Source of the DNA: CAVYUC01 sp963771595
GTDB taxonomy: Bacteria; Bacteroidota; Bacteroidia; Bacteroidales; Prolixibacteraceae
Direction: 5' to 3'
Assembly (NCBI GenBank): GCA_963771595.1
Contig: CAVYUC010000017.1
Coordinates: 45,069-109,068, forward strand
DNA: 64,000 nucleotides
The notes beneath the pieces were generated by a model. The model was not told where the DNA came from and did not search any database. It was given only the letters and a program-made list of their open reading frames with translations. A program made the position numbers and the translations under genes. Of this stretch, positions 53,547 to 62,729 are shown piece by piece (the stretch's first letter is position 1; each line of letters begins with the position of its first letter).

Positions 53547-55208
53547 TTATTCCACAATTATGAATTTACCCTGACCTGTTTTTCCTGAAGTACTTTTTAT
53601 TTGATAAGTATAAATGCCAGGTTTTAAATCATTTCGGCGGAAGGTGAAACAATGATTTCCGGGAGGATAAAATCCCATTTCCTGCGCAGCAACCTTTCTT
53701 CCGCTTAAATCAAAAAGGGCCAGTGAATAACCGCCATTTTCTTCTGAAAAAATGGTGAATTGAGTGGAAACATCAAACGGATTGGGAAAACAGGAAACCT
53801 GTAGCCGGGAGTTCTGTGTAAAAAGAACATCACCGAGACTGGTACTTCGTTTTGAAATTCGTAGGTCAATTGTATTGATGGATTTTGGTGCCAGTGTCAA
53901 TACCGTATCGGTCAGGTAATCCGCAGCTTCAAAATCCTTATCTTCGGTTGTGGAGTAGGCAGTAGCTTCATTTATTTTATATCCGGTCAACTGCAACCGC
54001 AGTTTGAATGTATCGATTGCCGAACGGTTAATGGCCACAAAACTTGCCGAATCACCGGAAGAGCTGATAAAAGCCGCGGTCTTAATAAGTTCGGTACCGG
54101 ATGATGTGCCAATTCGTTTCCAGCCGGGCTGTATAAAAGCTGAATAATGTTTGAAAACGTAAAAATCCTTAGTCCGGTAAAAACCTTTTGAATTGGTCCA
54201 CTGCGAGCGGTCCCAGGGAAAATCAATGCTCACCAGGCCGCTATTGGGCCAAACAAGGTCCCAGTACAAAAAAGCAGTAACATTTTCAACTGCCAGCGAC
54301 TGGTGCATCATTGCTGCCAGCGAAAACCAGTCACCCCGCGAATACTCCGTCTGAAAATGAGGCACTTCTGGATGAAAATTTCCCACCTTTTTGTAATTAG
54401 CCGAAGTAAACGGATCGTCCTGCACCGAACCACCTTCTGCACCGTGATACAGATGATGCGCAATTCCATGGAGTTTTGACAAATCAAGTGCATTTACATA
54501 ATTCTCCACAGCATTGTACCCGATACCAATACATTCGGGTCCGAGAAAAACGGGAGGATTTTCGCGTTGCATCACGGTATCGTAAACGGCAACAAGTGCT
54601 TTATTGTATCCGGCAATGGTATCCGAAGCGCTTACCACTTCAGAAGGCCGCAGCAGGCAGCTTTCGTAGGATGCTGACCAATCGGGTTCGTTTTGGATAC
54701 TGATATATTTCGGATAAATTCCGTTGGAATTGTAGTTATCCAGCGATTCGTTCCACCAGTTGGCAAAACCCGCATAATCGAAATTAACCTTGCCGTTGGA
54801 AATACTGAATTTTAATGTGCCTCCGTTATTGCGGTCATTGTTGCTCTTCAGGTATCCGGGAGGGCTCCATGAAGTAACCAGAATATCAATAGGATGGCCC
54901 AACGATTTCTCAGCGGCGGCAGCAAACTGCTGCACGCGGCCAATCATTCCATCGTCGTAACCGTAGGCATTTCTTATCCTGAGAATGTCGAGGCTCAGTT
55001 CACTAAAAATAACGTCGTAGATTTCAGATCGGTTGGGATGGGCCGTCAGCCAGCCTTCGTAATAAGCCAGTGATGCGCCAAAGCCTGTAATGGACTGGTA
55101 TTGCTGATTTGCATCAACCGAAATGGTTTTTATTTCCTCCTGGGCATTTGCTGCGGTTAAAACTGAAATAAGTAGGGCTATGGCAATGAATATAAAACTG
55201 AATTTCAT
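53547..55208 (-). CDS. GH30-family glycoside hydrolase with T9SS C-terminal sorting domain
   Basis: A secreted retaining glycosidase (553 aa; signal peptide ends AANAQ). The clan-A barrel has acid/base Glu174 in SIQNEPDWS and nucleophile Glu288 in HFQTEYSRGDW. VTSWSPPGYLKSN and the early QSITGFGASLA match GH30, closest by eye to xylanase-type members. A beta-sandwich follows (to ~470). The end CFPNPFDVS ... LFDLSGRKV ... GIYTYQIKSTSGKTGQGKFIIV is a type IX sorting domain, so the enzyme is cell-surface or released. ATG 55208 is chosen over 55286. Confidence 0.9.
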   Translation of the reverse strand: MKFSFIFIAIALLISVLTAANAQEEIKTISVDANQQYQSITGFGASLAYYEGWLTAHPNRSEIYDVIFSELSLDILRIRNAYGYDDGMIGRVQQFAAAAEKSLGHPIDILVTSWSPPGYLKSNNDRNNGGTLKFSISNGKVNFDYAGFANWWNESLDNYNSNGIYPKYISIQNEPDWSASYESCLLRPSEVVSASDTIAGYNKALVAVYDTVMQRENPPVFLGPECIGIGYNAVENYVNALDLSKLHGIAHHLYHGAEGGSVQDDPFTSANYKKVGNFHPEVPHFQTEYSRGDWFSLAAMMHQSLAVENVTAFLYWDLVWPNSGLVSIDFPWDRSQWTNSKGFYRTKDFYVFKHYSAFIQPGWKRIGTSSGTELIKTAAFISSSGDSASFVAINRSAIDTFKLRLQLTGYKINEATAYSTTEDKDFEAADYLTDTVLTLAPKSINTIDLRISKRSTSLGDVLFTQNSRLQVSCFPNPFDVSTQFTIFSEENGGYSLALFDLSGRKVAAQEMGFYPPGNHCFTFRRNDLKPGIYTYQIKSTSGKTGQGKFIIVE

Positions 55209-55356
55209 AAAACGGACAGGATTGGTTTTGCTTTCCGAAAGGTAAAAATATGAAAACAAACCAAAAGTCAAAATTTTGACATTCATGACTTATAAAAATT
55301 CCTTCTATAAGCCAACTATTATTCAGCTTTAACTTAAAAACATCAAAATGCCGGTG

Positions 55357-55968
55357 CTATCTTTTATTTCGTTCCATCCGGGTACGGTGCAGCTCCATAT
55401 TCAGCGAGGTGTACCGTTCAAGGGCATTCTTTTTATGCACTTCAAACTCTTCCTTCAGTTCGTTATAATCTTTTTTAGTCCTTATTGTTACTGCATTACT
55501 TCTTCTGTAAAGCAGGAAAATAATTCCCAGAAGTATTAAAAGCGAAAGAATAAACAGGGACATGAAAATGGTATAGACACTTTTCTCAATATTCATCCCA
55601 AAAACTTCAATAGCATTTTGATTTTTGATGCTGGTTTCCAGCTCAGCTTTTGTATCTTCCAACTGTTTACCTACTGCATTCAAGTCATTTTGAAGGGCAT
55701 TAATTTTTGTTGCCTTATTCTTCGTTTCATTTTCGAGAGCGGAAACCGAATCGTTAAAAGCCCCGTAAAATTCGTCCATCTGCTTTCCTGTAATAATATA
55801 TTTGCCACTCCAGTAATCAAGATTCTTCTTAAATACCTCGTACTGTTGTTCAAGGTTCTTTTCGTTTTTCCATGCCTCAATATCCTTTTGGGCAAATAAT
55901 GCGGGGGACATCAAAAATAAAATTCCGACAACTAATACTAATCTCTTCATCCTTTTCATTTCTGCCAT
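55357..55968 (-). CDS. Conserved Bacteroidota coiled-coil membrane protein, function unknown
   Basis: A ~200-aa protein with an N-terminal signal (LILFLMSPALFAQ region), a long coiled coil (about 60-125, NKATKINALQNDLNAVGKQLEDTKAEL), one membrane helix (TIFMSLFILSLLILLGIIFL) and a basic C-terminal tail ending YTSLNMELHRTRMERNKR. Homologues are sometimes named as tRNA (guanine-N1)-methyltransferase, but no methyltransferase fold is visible. The start may be M1 or M4. The topology suggests a membrane-anchored periplasmic coiled coil. Confidence 0.7.
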   Translation of the reverse strand: MAEMKRMKRLVLVVGILFLMSPALFAQKDIEAWKNEKNLEQQYEVFKKNLDYWSGKYIITGKQMDEFYGAFNDSVSALENETKNKATKINALQNDLNAVGKQLEDTKAELETSIKNQNAIEVFGMNIEKSVYTIFMSLFILSLLILLGIIFLLYRRSNAVTIRTKKDYNELKEEFEVHKKNALERYTSLNMELHRTRMERNKR

Positions 55969-56257
55969 TTAACAATTTATTATACACCCTCAGGAGTATT
56001 TTATGCTCCCGGGCTTCATCAATCAAAACCTGTAAACGTGTAAATGCTCATTCTGTTGTATCAGAAAATAACAACTTTCGCCTCAGGATAATTCCTGCTT
56101 TTTTATGACAATTGATCATTTTACCGGAAATGACTGACAACCAAAAACTTTGTTCTGCCTTTCATTCAAAAAAATAAAACCAGAAATGGTTAAAATACAT
56201 TGGAACCTGATTCCGGATTCTCTAAATTTACCGCCAAATTAAAATGGTCGGTTTTTT

Positions 56258-57121
56258 ATGAAAGCAATTGCCGAAAAATGGTGGTCGAAGGAGTTTCCCC
56301 GTAATTTCATTATAAAGTACCCGCTTTACGGCAGCCTTCTGATTGCGTTTTTCACCATCATTTTTGCACTCCTGTACAATCCATTGGGAGCACATCCCGG
56401 ACGTTTCTTAGGATACACAGCAACTATGGTCGCCTATGCCCTTATTTCGGGAGTATCGCTTTTTGCTGGCATCAGTATTTTATTGCGAACTAATTTTTTT
56501 TCAAAAAAAGCCGCATGGACAAGTGGAAAAGAATTGCTGGCTGTTTTTATCCTGCTGCTTGGAATGGGCATTGCAATTTACTTTGCGGCATTTATCATTG
56601 AAGAACCCGCCAACCGCTGGAACATTCCTACGCTTTTAGACTCGCTGAAAAATGCCTTCCTCATCGGAATTATTCCTTTTCTTTTTTTTACACTGACCAA
56701 TTTGCGGTACCTGAAAATTCCTGCCGGCTTGCCGGCGAACTTCAAACCAACATCGGCCGAAGTAAAGGAAGAACCACTGCAAATAAATTCGCAGCTGAAA
56801 AAAGAATCGTTAAGTTTTTACCCGGGCCAGCTCATTTACGCCGTTTCCGACAGCAACTACATTCATTTCTACCTGCAAGCCGATGATAAAATCCGGAAAA
56901 AAGTGATTCGGAATACCATGAACAACATTGAAAGCCAGCTTCAACAATTTCCATACTTCATCCGCACACACCGTGCATTTATGGTGAATCTGAAAAAAGT
57001 GACCGCGGTAAAAGGAAACAGTTTGGGCTACCATTTAAAACTGCAGGGCATTGACCAGGAAATTCCGGTTTCGCGCGCCAACACCAAAAATTTCAGCCAG
57101 CGGTGCATAGAATTTTGCTGA
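56258..57121 (+). CDS. Membrane-anchored LytTR transcriptional regulator
   Basis: A 287-aa protein. Residues ~20-150 form about four membrane helices (YGSLLIAFFTIIFALLY, VSLFAGISILL, LLAVFILLLGMGIAIYF, AFLIGIIPFLFFTL). Residues ~185-285 form a LytTR DNA-binding domain (FPYFIRTHRAFMVNLKKVTAV). Such one-component regulators may sense a membrane signal directly. It is encoded 144 bp before an outer-membrane barrel gene on the same strand and may control it. Confidence 0.85.
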   Translation: MKAIAEKWWSKEFPRNFIIKYPLYGSLLIAFFTIIFALLYNPLGAHPGRFLGYTATMVAYALISGVSLFAGISILLRTNFFSKKAAWTSGKELLAVFILLLGMGIAIYFAAFIIEEPANRWNIPTLLDSLKNAFLIGIIPFLFFTLTNLRYLKIPAGLPANFKPTSAEVKEEPLQINSQLKKESLSFYPGQLIYAVSDSNYIHFYLQADDKIRKKVIRNTMNNIESQLQQFPYFIRTHRAFMVNLKKVTAVKGNSLGYHLKLQGIDQEIPVSRANTKNFSQRCIEFC

Positions 57122-57265
57122 TCCACCCGTCACAGATCTTTACCACCTGTAACAACTTTTTCACCTGAACTTTACACCTGCAACAAATAGTTGCTGAGTA
57201 TCCCCGAAATTTGTGCAAGCCGTTCCTGTTCCGTCAATTTGTAATGGAATTAAAAACCATTTACA

Positions 57266-59617
57266 ATGAAAACGAACATGAACATTTTGAAACAGCTAGC
57301 CCAAACAACGATTTTAATACTTATGTGGATGTGCATTTTTGTCTTTCCGGTACATGCCCAGAAAGGTAATTCAATTACCGGTGAAATTCTGAACCAAACG
57401 GACAGCGAAGCGGTTGCCTTTGCCAATGTTGCGCTTTTCGATTCAACAGGGAATCTTTTACTGAATGGTACAGCGGCCAGCGAGAGCGGAATATTCCTGA
57501 TCGAAAATGTAACTCCCGGAAGTTACCGCATTCAGTTTAGTGCGATTGGGTTTGAAACCTCGACAAAAAATCTGGAGGTGGAAAACGAAAAAATTGGTCT
57601 GGGAACGATATTCCTTCCTGAAAAAACCCTTGATTTAAAAGATGTCGATGTGGTAGCCAATCGCATCAGGGCAAAAACGGCCACAGTCAACTCCACCTTT
57701 TTTATAAGCCAAAAAATGCACGATTCATCCAACACCGGCGCCGACATTCTGAAACTGATACCCGGCGTGCAGGTGGATTTACAACAAAATGTTTCGCTGC
57801 AGGGAAGCCGGAACATCATTATTTTGGTAGATGGAAAAGAACGCGATGCCGGTTACCTGCGCCAGCTTTCGGCTGAAAAAATAGATAAAGTGGAAATTAT
57901 GGGTACGCCGCCGGCAAAATATGATGCCAGTGTTTCCGGAGTCATTAATATTAAACTTGTACATGAGAAAAGTTCAGGTACCGACGGACATATTTACCTC
58001 GAAGTTCCTTCATCGGAACATGAAATTTTTCTGCAGCCTGCCTATGGTTTCAACTACGGATTTGGGAAAATCAACCTGTTTACCTCGTACAACGGCGATA
58101 TTCGTCATTTCAGCATTACAGAAACTTACAGCAGGAAAATTTTCAATAATCCGGATTGGAATGAAATCAACTCAAAACAAATGCTGCGGCAGAAAACCTG
58201 GTCGCACCGGTTTCATTACGGGTTCGACTGGTTTGTGAATGCACAAAACCAAATCAACTTCTATGCATTTTACAACCCTTACTCCCAGGAACTCGATGGA
58301 ACAATGAACCTTCAGACCACCGGTTTTGAAACAAAAAGTGAAACAGCGGAAAAACAGGATGAAGACATCAACCGCAGTCAGTTTTACTCCCTCTGGTACA
58401 AACATATTTTCAACGAAACAACAGGCCATGAACTGACCCTGGATATGAGCGGTCAAAAACTCGATGCTGAAAATATTACAACACTAACCTCTGCCGAATC
58501 GGGCAACTCCATTGAAAATACAACGAAGCCGCTAACGCATTCCCTGTATATCAAACTGGATTATGTTTTACCTGCCGGTGAAAAAATAAAACTGAATTCC
58601 GGCATGCAAATACGGTCGACTGATATGAAAGACCGGAATACGGAAGGTTTCAGCTACCATGAAAAAACCGTTGCAGCATTTGCAGCAGTTAATTTTACCC
58701 TTCCGCAGTTCGAATCGAATACAGGTTTCAGAGCGGAGTACTGGAAAAATGGCGCTGAAAAAACAGCATTATTCTTTCTGCCCTATCTTGCAATGAAATA
58801 CAACCTGACAAATTCGCAGAACCTGAAACTGATTTACCGGCAGTCAGTTTCATACCCAGGATTCTACCAGTTGAACCCTTATGTTTCCTATACCGATCTT
58901 TTTACGGTGAATATGGGAAATCCGTCACTCGAACCTGAAATTCATCACCAGTTGAGCTTTGAATATTCCCGCACTTTCAAAAACAATTTCCTTTCGGTAC
59001 AACTGTTCCGGCAACAAACAGCACAGGTTATCCGCAGTTTGACGACTGTAAATGACCCGCCGGTATTTGAATCTCAAAAAATGAATATGGGAATGCTGCA
59101 ACAAACAGGAATTCTGTTGAGCGGTTCGCTGGGATTTGGAAATTTTGGCATCAATCCCTATTTGAAAATTGCCAATGTTACTTCAATTCCTGTTCCGGCA
59201 ATCAAAAACTGCGACATACACCGGCAAAACATGCTGTCTGTTGAAACAAGTTTATCGGCATTTGCAACTTTTAAAAAAGGCTTTGCAGCATCAGCGAATT
59301 TCCAGTATAACAGCCCTCGGAACGAAATACAGGGAACTTCATTTAGCGGCGCCCTTTATTTCCTGTCACTTGAAAAATCATTTGCCAATGGGTTTAAAAT
59401 AGGACTGACCACCGGTGCTCCTTTTGTTAAAAATTTTGTTTACCAGGGTTCCGGTTTTTCATCTGCCAACTTCAGCTATCATTCAAAAGGTGTGGTTAAT
59501 TTATCGGCTGTCCCTTTATGGTTTAAACTGAGTTACCGCTTTTCTTCGGGGAAAAAACGCGAAAAAATTGCGCCTGTGCGAAATGAACCTCAACATGAGT
59601 TAAAAAAGGGATTTTAA
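57266..59617 (+). CDS. Outer-membrane beta-barrel receptor with carboxypeptidase-like N-domain
   Basis: A 783-aa secreted receptor (signal peptide to about VHAQ). A carboxypeptidase-regulatory-like domain (about 30-110, GEILNQTDSEAVAFANVALF ... NVTPGSYRIQFSAIGFE) is followed by a TonB-plug-like segment (ILKLIPGVQVDLQQNVSLQG, INIKLVHEKS) and a large barrel matching the outer-membrane-protein beta-barrel family found with signal-transducing receptors. No SusD partner is present. Placement after a membrane LytTR regulator suggests a regulator-receptor pair. Ligand unknown. Confidence 0.82.
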   Translation: MKTNMNILKQLAQTTILILMWMCIFVFPVHAQKGNSITGEILNQTDSEAVAFANVALFDSTGNLLLNGTAASESGIFLIENVTPGSYRIQFSAIGFETSTKNLEVENEKIGLGTIFLPEKTLDLKDVDVVANRIRAKTATVNSTFFISQKMHDSSNTGADILKLIPGVQVDLQQNVSLQGSRNIIILVDGKERDAGYLRQLSAEKIDKVEIMGTPPAKYDASVSGVINIKLVHEKSSGTDGHIYLEVPSSEHEIFLQPAYGFNYGFGKINLFTSYNGDIRHFSITETYSRKIFNNPDWNEINSKQMLRQKTWSHRFHYGFDWFVNAQNQINFYAFYNPYSQELDGTMNLQTTGFETKSETAEKQDEDINRSQFYSLWYKHIFNETTGHELTLDMSGQKLDAENITTLTSAESGNSIENTTKPLTHSLYIKLDYVLPAGEKIKLNSGMQIRSTDMKDRNTEGFSYHEKTVAAFAAVNFTLPQFESNTGFRAEYWKNGAEKTALFFLPYLAMKYNLTNSQNLKLIYRQSVSYPGFYQLNPYVSYTDLFTVNMGNPSLEPEIHHQLSFEYSRTFKNNFLSVQLFRQQTAQVIRSLTTVNDPPVFESQKMNMGMLQQTGILLSGSLGFGNFGINPYLKIANVTSIPVPAIKNCDIHRQNMLSVETSLSAFATFKKGFAASANFQYNSPRNEIQGTSFSGALYFLSLEKSFANGFKIGLTTGAPFVKNFVYQGSGFSSANFSYHSKGVVNLSAVPLWFKLSYRFSSGKKREKIAPVRNEPQHELKKGF

Positions 59618-59669
59618 TTTTTTGTTGTTCTGGTTCTCTGCAATCTTTTGAACCCTAACATCCTAACCT

Positions 59670-59715
59670 GCTAAAGCCGTTTTCCCCTCCCGGAGAGGAG
59701 TGGAAATTTTTGTGA
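59670..59715. repeat. C-rich/G-rich hairpin repeat (CCCCTCC...GGAGAGGAG)
   Basis: CCCCTCCCGGAGAGGAGTGG resembles the inverted C-rich/G-rich hairpins at 60.2 kb and the remnants at 16.6 kb. It lies in the gap between the barrel gene and a small charged protein gene. Confidence 0.45.
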
Positions 59716-59866
59716 CTACTGAATTTCCGGTCCAAAAAATTATGTTTCACAAACACTCCGGGTTTAGGAATCACGTCAAAAAATCCTGTAAATCAAATCT
59801 TCCGGGCATTATTTTTAATCCACTGATTATTAATTAACTTTGAACAACTTAATAACATCGAAGAAT

Positions 59867-60124
59867 ATGGATCAGGAAAAAAATAAAGAACCGCAAAAAC
59901 CGAAGGAAAAGGAAAATTTTCAGGAAAAAACAGATAAGTGGATCGATAAAGCAGAAGAATATATCGACGATAAGGCAGAAAAAATACACGACAGCAAAAC
60001 GTACAAAAAAGCCGATAAATCGATGGAAAAAGCTACAAAAAATATTTTCCGCAAAGCCGGGCGGTTGTGGGGAAAATCGGAGCGGTATTTTAAATCCGGA
60101 AACAAAAAAAACAAACCGGAATAA
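59867..60124 (+). CDS. Small, highly charged hypothetical protein
   Basis: An 85-aa protein (ATG 59867, MDQEKNKEPQKPKEKENF) made almost entirely of Lys/Glu/Asp/Gln residues with predicted helices (KTDKWIDKAEEYIDDKAEKI, KKADKSMEKATKNIFRKAG). It resembles small stress- or CsbD-like soluble helical proteins in composition, but no family is assigned. It precedes a DUF421 membrane gene and sits between repeat elements. Confidence 0.55.
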   Translation: MDQEKNKEPQKPKEKENFQEKTDKWIDKAEEYIDDKAEKIHDSKTYKKADKSMEKATKNIFRKAGRLWGKSERYFKSGNKKNKPE

Positions 60125-60152
60125 TATTTTCAGTCGGGCAAACTTTCAACTA

Positions 60153-60346
60153 CCACCACCCTCCGCCAAACAGGCGGAGTACCCCTCCTCAAAGGAGGGG
60201 AAACATTCTTAGTCCATACAAAATGTATTATTCCAATGTTTTCTCCTGCTCCTTATTCCAAAAATTTTCCGTGCACCAAACAATATATGTAGTATAAATT
60301 TCTCCTCCTAGGAGGAGTACCCGAGGTACTAGGGGGAGGTGGCTCT
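60153..60346. repeat. Two inverted copies of a ~50-bp C-rich/G-rich hairpin repeat
   Basis: The left copy (60153-60211: CCTCCGCC, GGCGGAG, CCCCTCCTCAAAGGAGGGG) and the right copy (60299-60346: CTCCTCCTAGGAGGAG, GGGGGAGGTGGCT) align as inverted copies of one sequence. Each can form its own hairpin, and the pair could form a larger one. They fill most of the 300-bp gap between two genes. Confidence 0.8.
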
Positions 60347-60424
60347 TAAACCCTGTTTCAAAATATTGATACAAACAAACAACCGACTGAACCTGTTTAA
60401 TTTTAAAGCATTAACACCACATAT

Positions 60425-60958
60425 ATGGACAAATTATTTTTTCAATCGTGGGAAAGCCTTGGCCGGATAACTGTTATCACCATACTGGCTTATATCTCAC
60501 TGATAATTATTTTAAGGATTACCGGTAAACGCACGCTGTCAAAAATGAATGCCTTCGATTTTATAATTACAATCGCATTGGGTTCTTCTTTTGCCACGGT
60601 AGCCTTAAATAAAAGCATACCGCTTGTTGATGGAGTGTGGTTGTTATTTCTTTTAGTTATTCTCCAGTTTATTATCACGTGGCTGTCGGTTCGGATTAGC
60701 AGATTTAAAAAGTTGATAACGAGTCAGCCTAGTTTATTGGTTTATAAAGGAAACATTTTGCACGGTGAACTGAAAAAACACCGGGTGACTATTGAAGAGC
60801 TCTATGTGGCAGCCCGAAAAAAAGGTATCCCTGACATTTCAGGAATCGATGCCGTTATTCTTGAAACCACCGGCGATCTCACCATAATTGAAACATTGGA
60901 TTCAAAAGATGTTCAAACACTCAGCGATGTGGAGAAAACTCCTGTTAATAAGGAGTAG
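60425..60958 (+). CDS. DUF421/YetF family membrane protein
   Basis: A 177-aa protein with about three N-terminal helices (VITILAYISLIIILRITGK, DFIITIALGSSFATVAL, DGVWLLFLLVILQFIITWL) and a soluble C-terminal domain (PSLLVYKGNILHGEL ... IPDISGIDAVILETTGDLTII). This is the DUF421/YetF architecture. Function in Bacteroidota is unknown. It precedes a long repeat-rich region. Confidence 0.85.
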   Translation: MDKLFFQSWESLGRITVITILAYISLIIILRITGKRTLSKMNAFDFIITIALGSSFATVALNKSIPLVDGVWLLFLLVILQFIITWLSVRISRFKKLITSQPSLLVYKGNILHGELKKHRVTIEELYVAARKKGIPDISGIDAVILETTGDLTIIETLDSKDVQTLSDVEKTPVNKE

Positions 60959-61937
60959 AAATAAAGATAACGGGCAACATGGAAACAGCAAAAAAGGATG
61001 GCATTTCGACCTTTTTTTGAGAATAGTTCCTCCAATCCGTCAGCGGATTGAACAATAATAGCCGTAGGTGCAATCTACGGGTTTAACACGTGGTGTTGGC
61101 AATCCGTTAATGGATTGAACAGGTGAATAAAATAAACATCTGCAGTTAATTTGCCCTTTCAGGGCGCTGCCCGTGGTCTGTTTCCCATTCCCGGGGCGGT
61201 GCCGCCGGGCTGAATTAATATGTCCTTTCAGGACGAGGAGGCTGTAGCTATTCAACAAGCCATAAGCATGTGGCAAAATCGTAATAGAAAAAATATTATT
61301 CAGAAACAAAGGAGCAGAGCACCGAAATATAAAATGAATATTGCGATCCGGTAAATGGTTCCTCCAATCCGTAAGCGGATTGAACAATAATAGCCGTAGG
61401 TGCAACCTACGGGTTTAACACGTGGTGTTGGCAATCCGCTAATGGATTGAACAGGTGAATAAAATAAACATCTGCAGTTAATTTGCCCTTTCAGGGCGCT
61501 GCCCGTGGTCGTTTCCAATTCCCGTGGCGGTGCCGCCGGGCTGAATTAATATGTCCTTTCAGGACGGAAAACAACAATAATTATTTGCAAATAACCCTGA
61601 ACTGCGGGCAGTCAGAAAAAAAACATTCTTATGTTGAACAAAAAACAACTGTTTTATTCTGTTTTTATTTGGAATATTATAGCATTTTTCTAATTTAGAT
61701 GGCTTAAATATTTGAACGTCACCAACCTGACAAAACATCATTTTAAACTAAAGATTAAACAAAAAACCTGACGCATGGAACACCAAAACCAGAACCACAC
61801 CGGCAAATACGGGCCGGATTCCTTCTGTTAAATAAACAAAAACGAAAATAAAAAAAGCCAACTGCACAGTTAAAAGCTTACAGGTGGTCCGCAGGCAAAT
61901 AATATTTATTTTTTATAAACCAATAAAATCATCTACT
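60959..61937. other. 979-bp repeat-rich region without a supported gene
   Basis: Dominated by a 210-bp sequence present twice as a direct repeat (reported separately). Antisense open frames through the repeats (for example 61040-61405) run over palindromes and carry no domain, so they are not called. The tail (about 61570-61900) is AT-rich with scattered hairpins and holds no recognised element. Confidence 0.6.
61026..61566. repeat. 210-bp mosaic palindromic repeat, two direct copies
   Basis: Copy 1 spans 61026-61235 and copy 2 61358-61566, about 95% identical by eye. Each contains several palindromes: CAATCCG-TCAG-CGGATTG, CCGTAG-N7-CTACGG, CAATCCGTTAATGGATTG, GCCCTTTCAGGGC, GGCGGTGCCGCC and TGTCCTTTCAGGACG. 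Such nested hairpins make up known non-coding repeat families of Bacteroidota; the family here was not identified by name. Confidence 0.8.
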
Positions 61938-62261
61938 ATGGGATCTTTGAATGATAATGAAAAAAGAGCTTTTATAGCTGAAACTGTTACGATTACTTCT
62001 CAGAAAACATCAACGTTAACTGCTGCCGGGTACGACCCGCTAAACCGGTTAACACAGTTACAAACCAAAGTAGCCACTGCCGACGAAGCTGAGGCTGCAC
62101 AGCAAATTGCGGCGGTGGCAGCAAAAGAAGCTACGCTGGCTGCACAGAATGCACTTACGGAGGCATATAAAGATGCGTCTGCAATGATTGACCTTTTTGA
62201 AGGGCTGCTGGGTAAAGACAACTCTCTTGTTTTTCAACTCAGGCAACTGAGAAAAAAATAA
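61938..62261 (+). CDS. Hypothetical alanine-rich helical protein
   Basis: A 107-aa protein (ATG 61938, MGSLNDNEKRAFIAETVTIT) rich in Ala and Gln, with a repeated helical middle (EAEAAQQIAAVAAKEATLAAQNALTEAYKDA). No signal peptide or domain is recognised. It sits between two repeat clusters, but its composition looks like real protein. Function unknown. Confidence 0.55.
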   Translation: MGSLNDNEKRAFIAETVTITSQKTSTLTAAGYDPLNRLTQLQTKVATADEAEAAQQIAAVAAKEATLAAQNALTEAYKDASAMIDLFEGLLGKDNSLVFQLRQLRKK

Positions 62262-62268
62262 CAAGTTC

Positions 62269-62304
62269 ACAGGTCCTGTTTTTTTTGCCCGCGGCAGGGC
62301 CTGT
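62269..62304 (+). terminator. Hairpin downstream of the alanine-rich protein gene
   Basis: Arms ACAGGTCCTG (62269-62278) and CAGGGCCTGT (62295-62304) pair around a 16-base loop just past the stop at 62261. A T-run lies in the loop rather than after the stem, so terminator function is uncertain. Confidence 0.35.
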
Positions 62305-62383
62305 ACTTAAAATCCCCCGACACTCCTAAATCTTTTCATTTCCATTTTTACATCTTGCTTGAGTCTGAAGATTCCTGAACCGG

Positions 62384-62665
62384 GGCAGAGCGTTTCTGTC
62401 TCAGGGTAGAGGGTCCCTAACCATGGCAGAAGCCGGTCAGAATGTTCCTGACTCAGGTCAGAATGTTCGTGACTCAGGTCAGAGGCTTTCCAACTCAGGT
62501 CAGAAGGATTCTGTCTCAGGTCAGAAGGATAATTTCATGGGTCAGAATGTTTCTGACTCAGGTTAGAGAGTTCCTGACCCAGGTCAGAGGCTTTCCAACC
62601 CAGGTCAGAAAGATTATTTCGCGGGTCAGGGACTTGCTGACCCAGGTTAGCGGAATCTTAGCTTA
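62384..62665. repeat. 21-bp tandem repeat array (GGTCAG units)
   Basis: Eleven 21-bp units start at 62435 and every 21 bp to 62645, each beginning GGTCAG or GGTTAG. Two to three more degenerate units lie upstream from 62384. Many unit boundaries form a dyad (CTGACC-CA-GGTCAG). One frame on the plus strand is open through all eleven units and reads a heptad repeat such as MFLTQVR (ORF 62442-62666). Whether it is translated is unknown. Confidence 0.88.
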
Positions 62666-62729
62666 AGACAAAAAACCGCTGGAATGGGTATGAGAAGCGG
62701 AATTCAGCGTTCTGAATGTTTCCGTTCAA

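Noticed and set aside
61040..61405. 121-aa antisense frame through the 210-bp repeats
   Set aside because: Runs across palindromic repeat DNA and its translation mirrors the repeat; not gene-like.
62435..62665. CRISPR array
   Set aside because: Units are contiguous 21-bp repeats with no unique spacers and no cas genes nearby.
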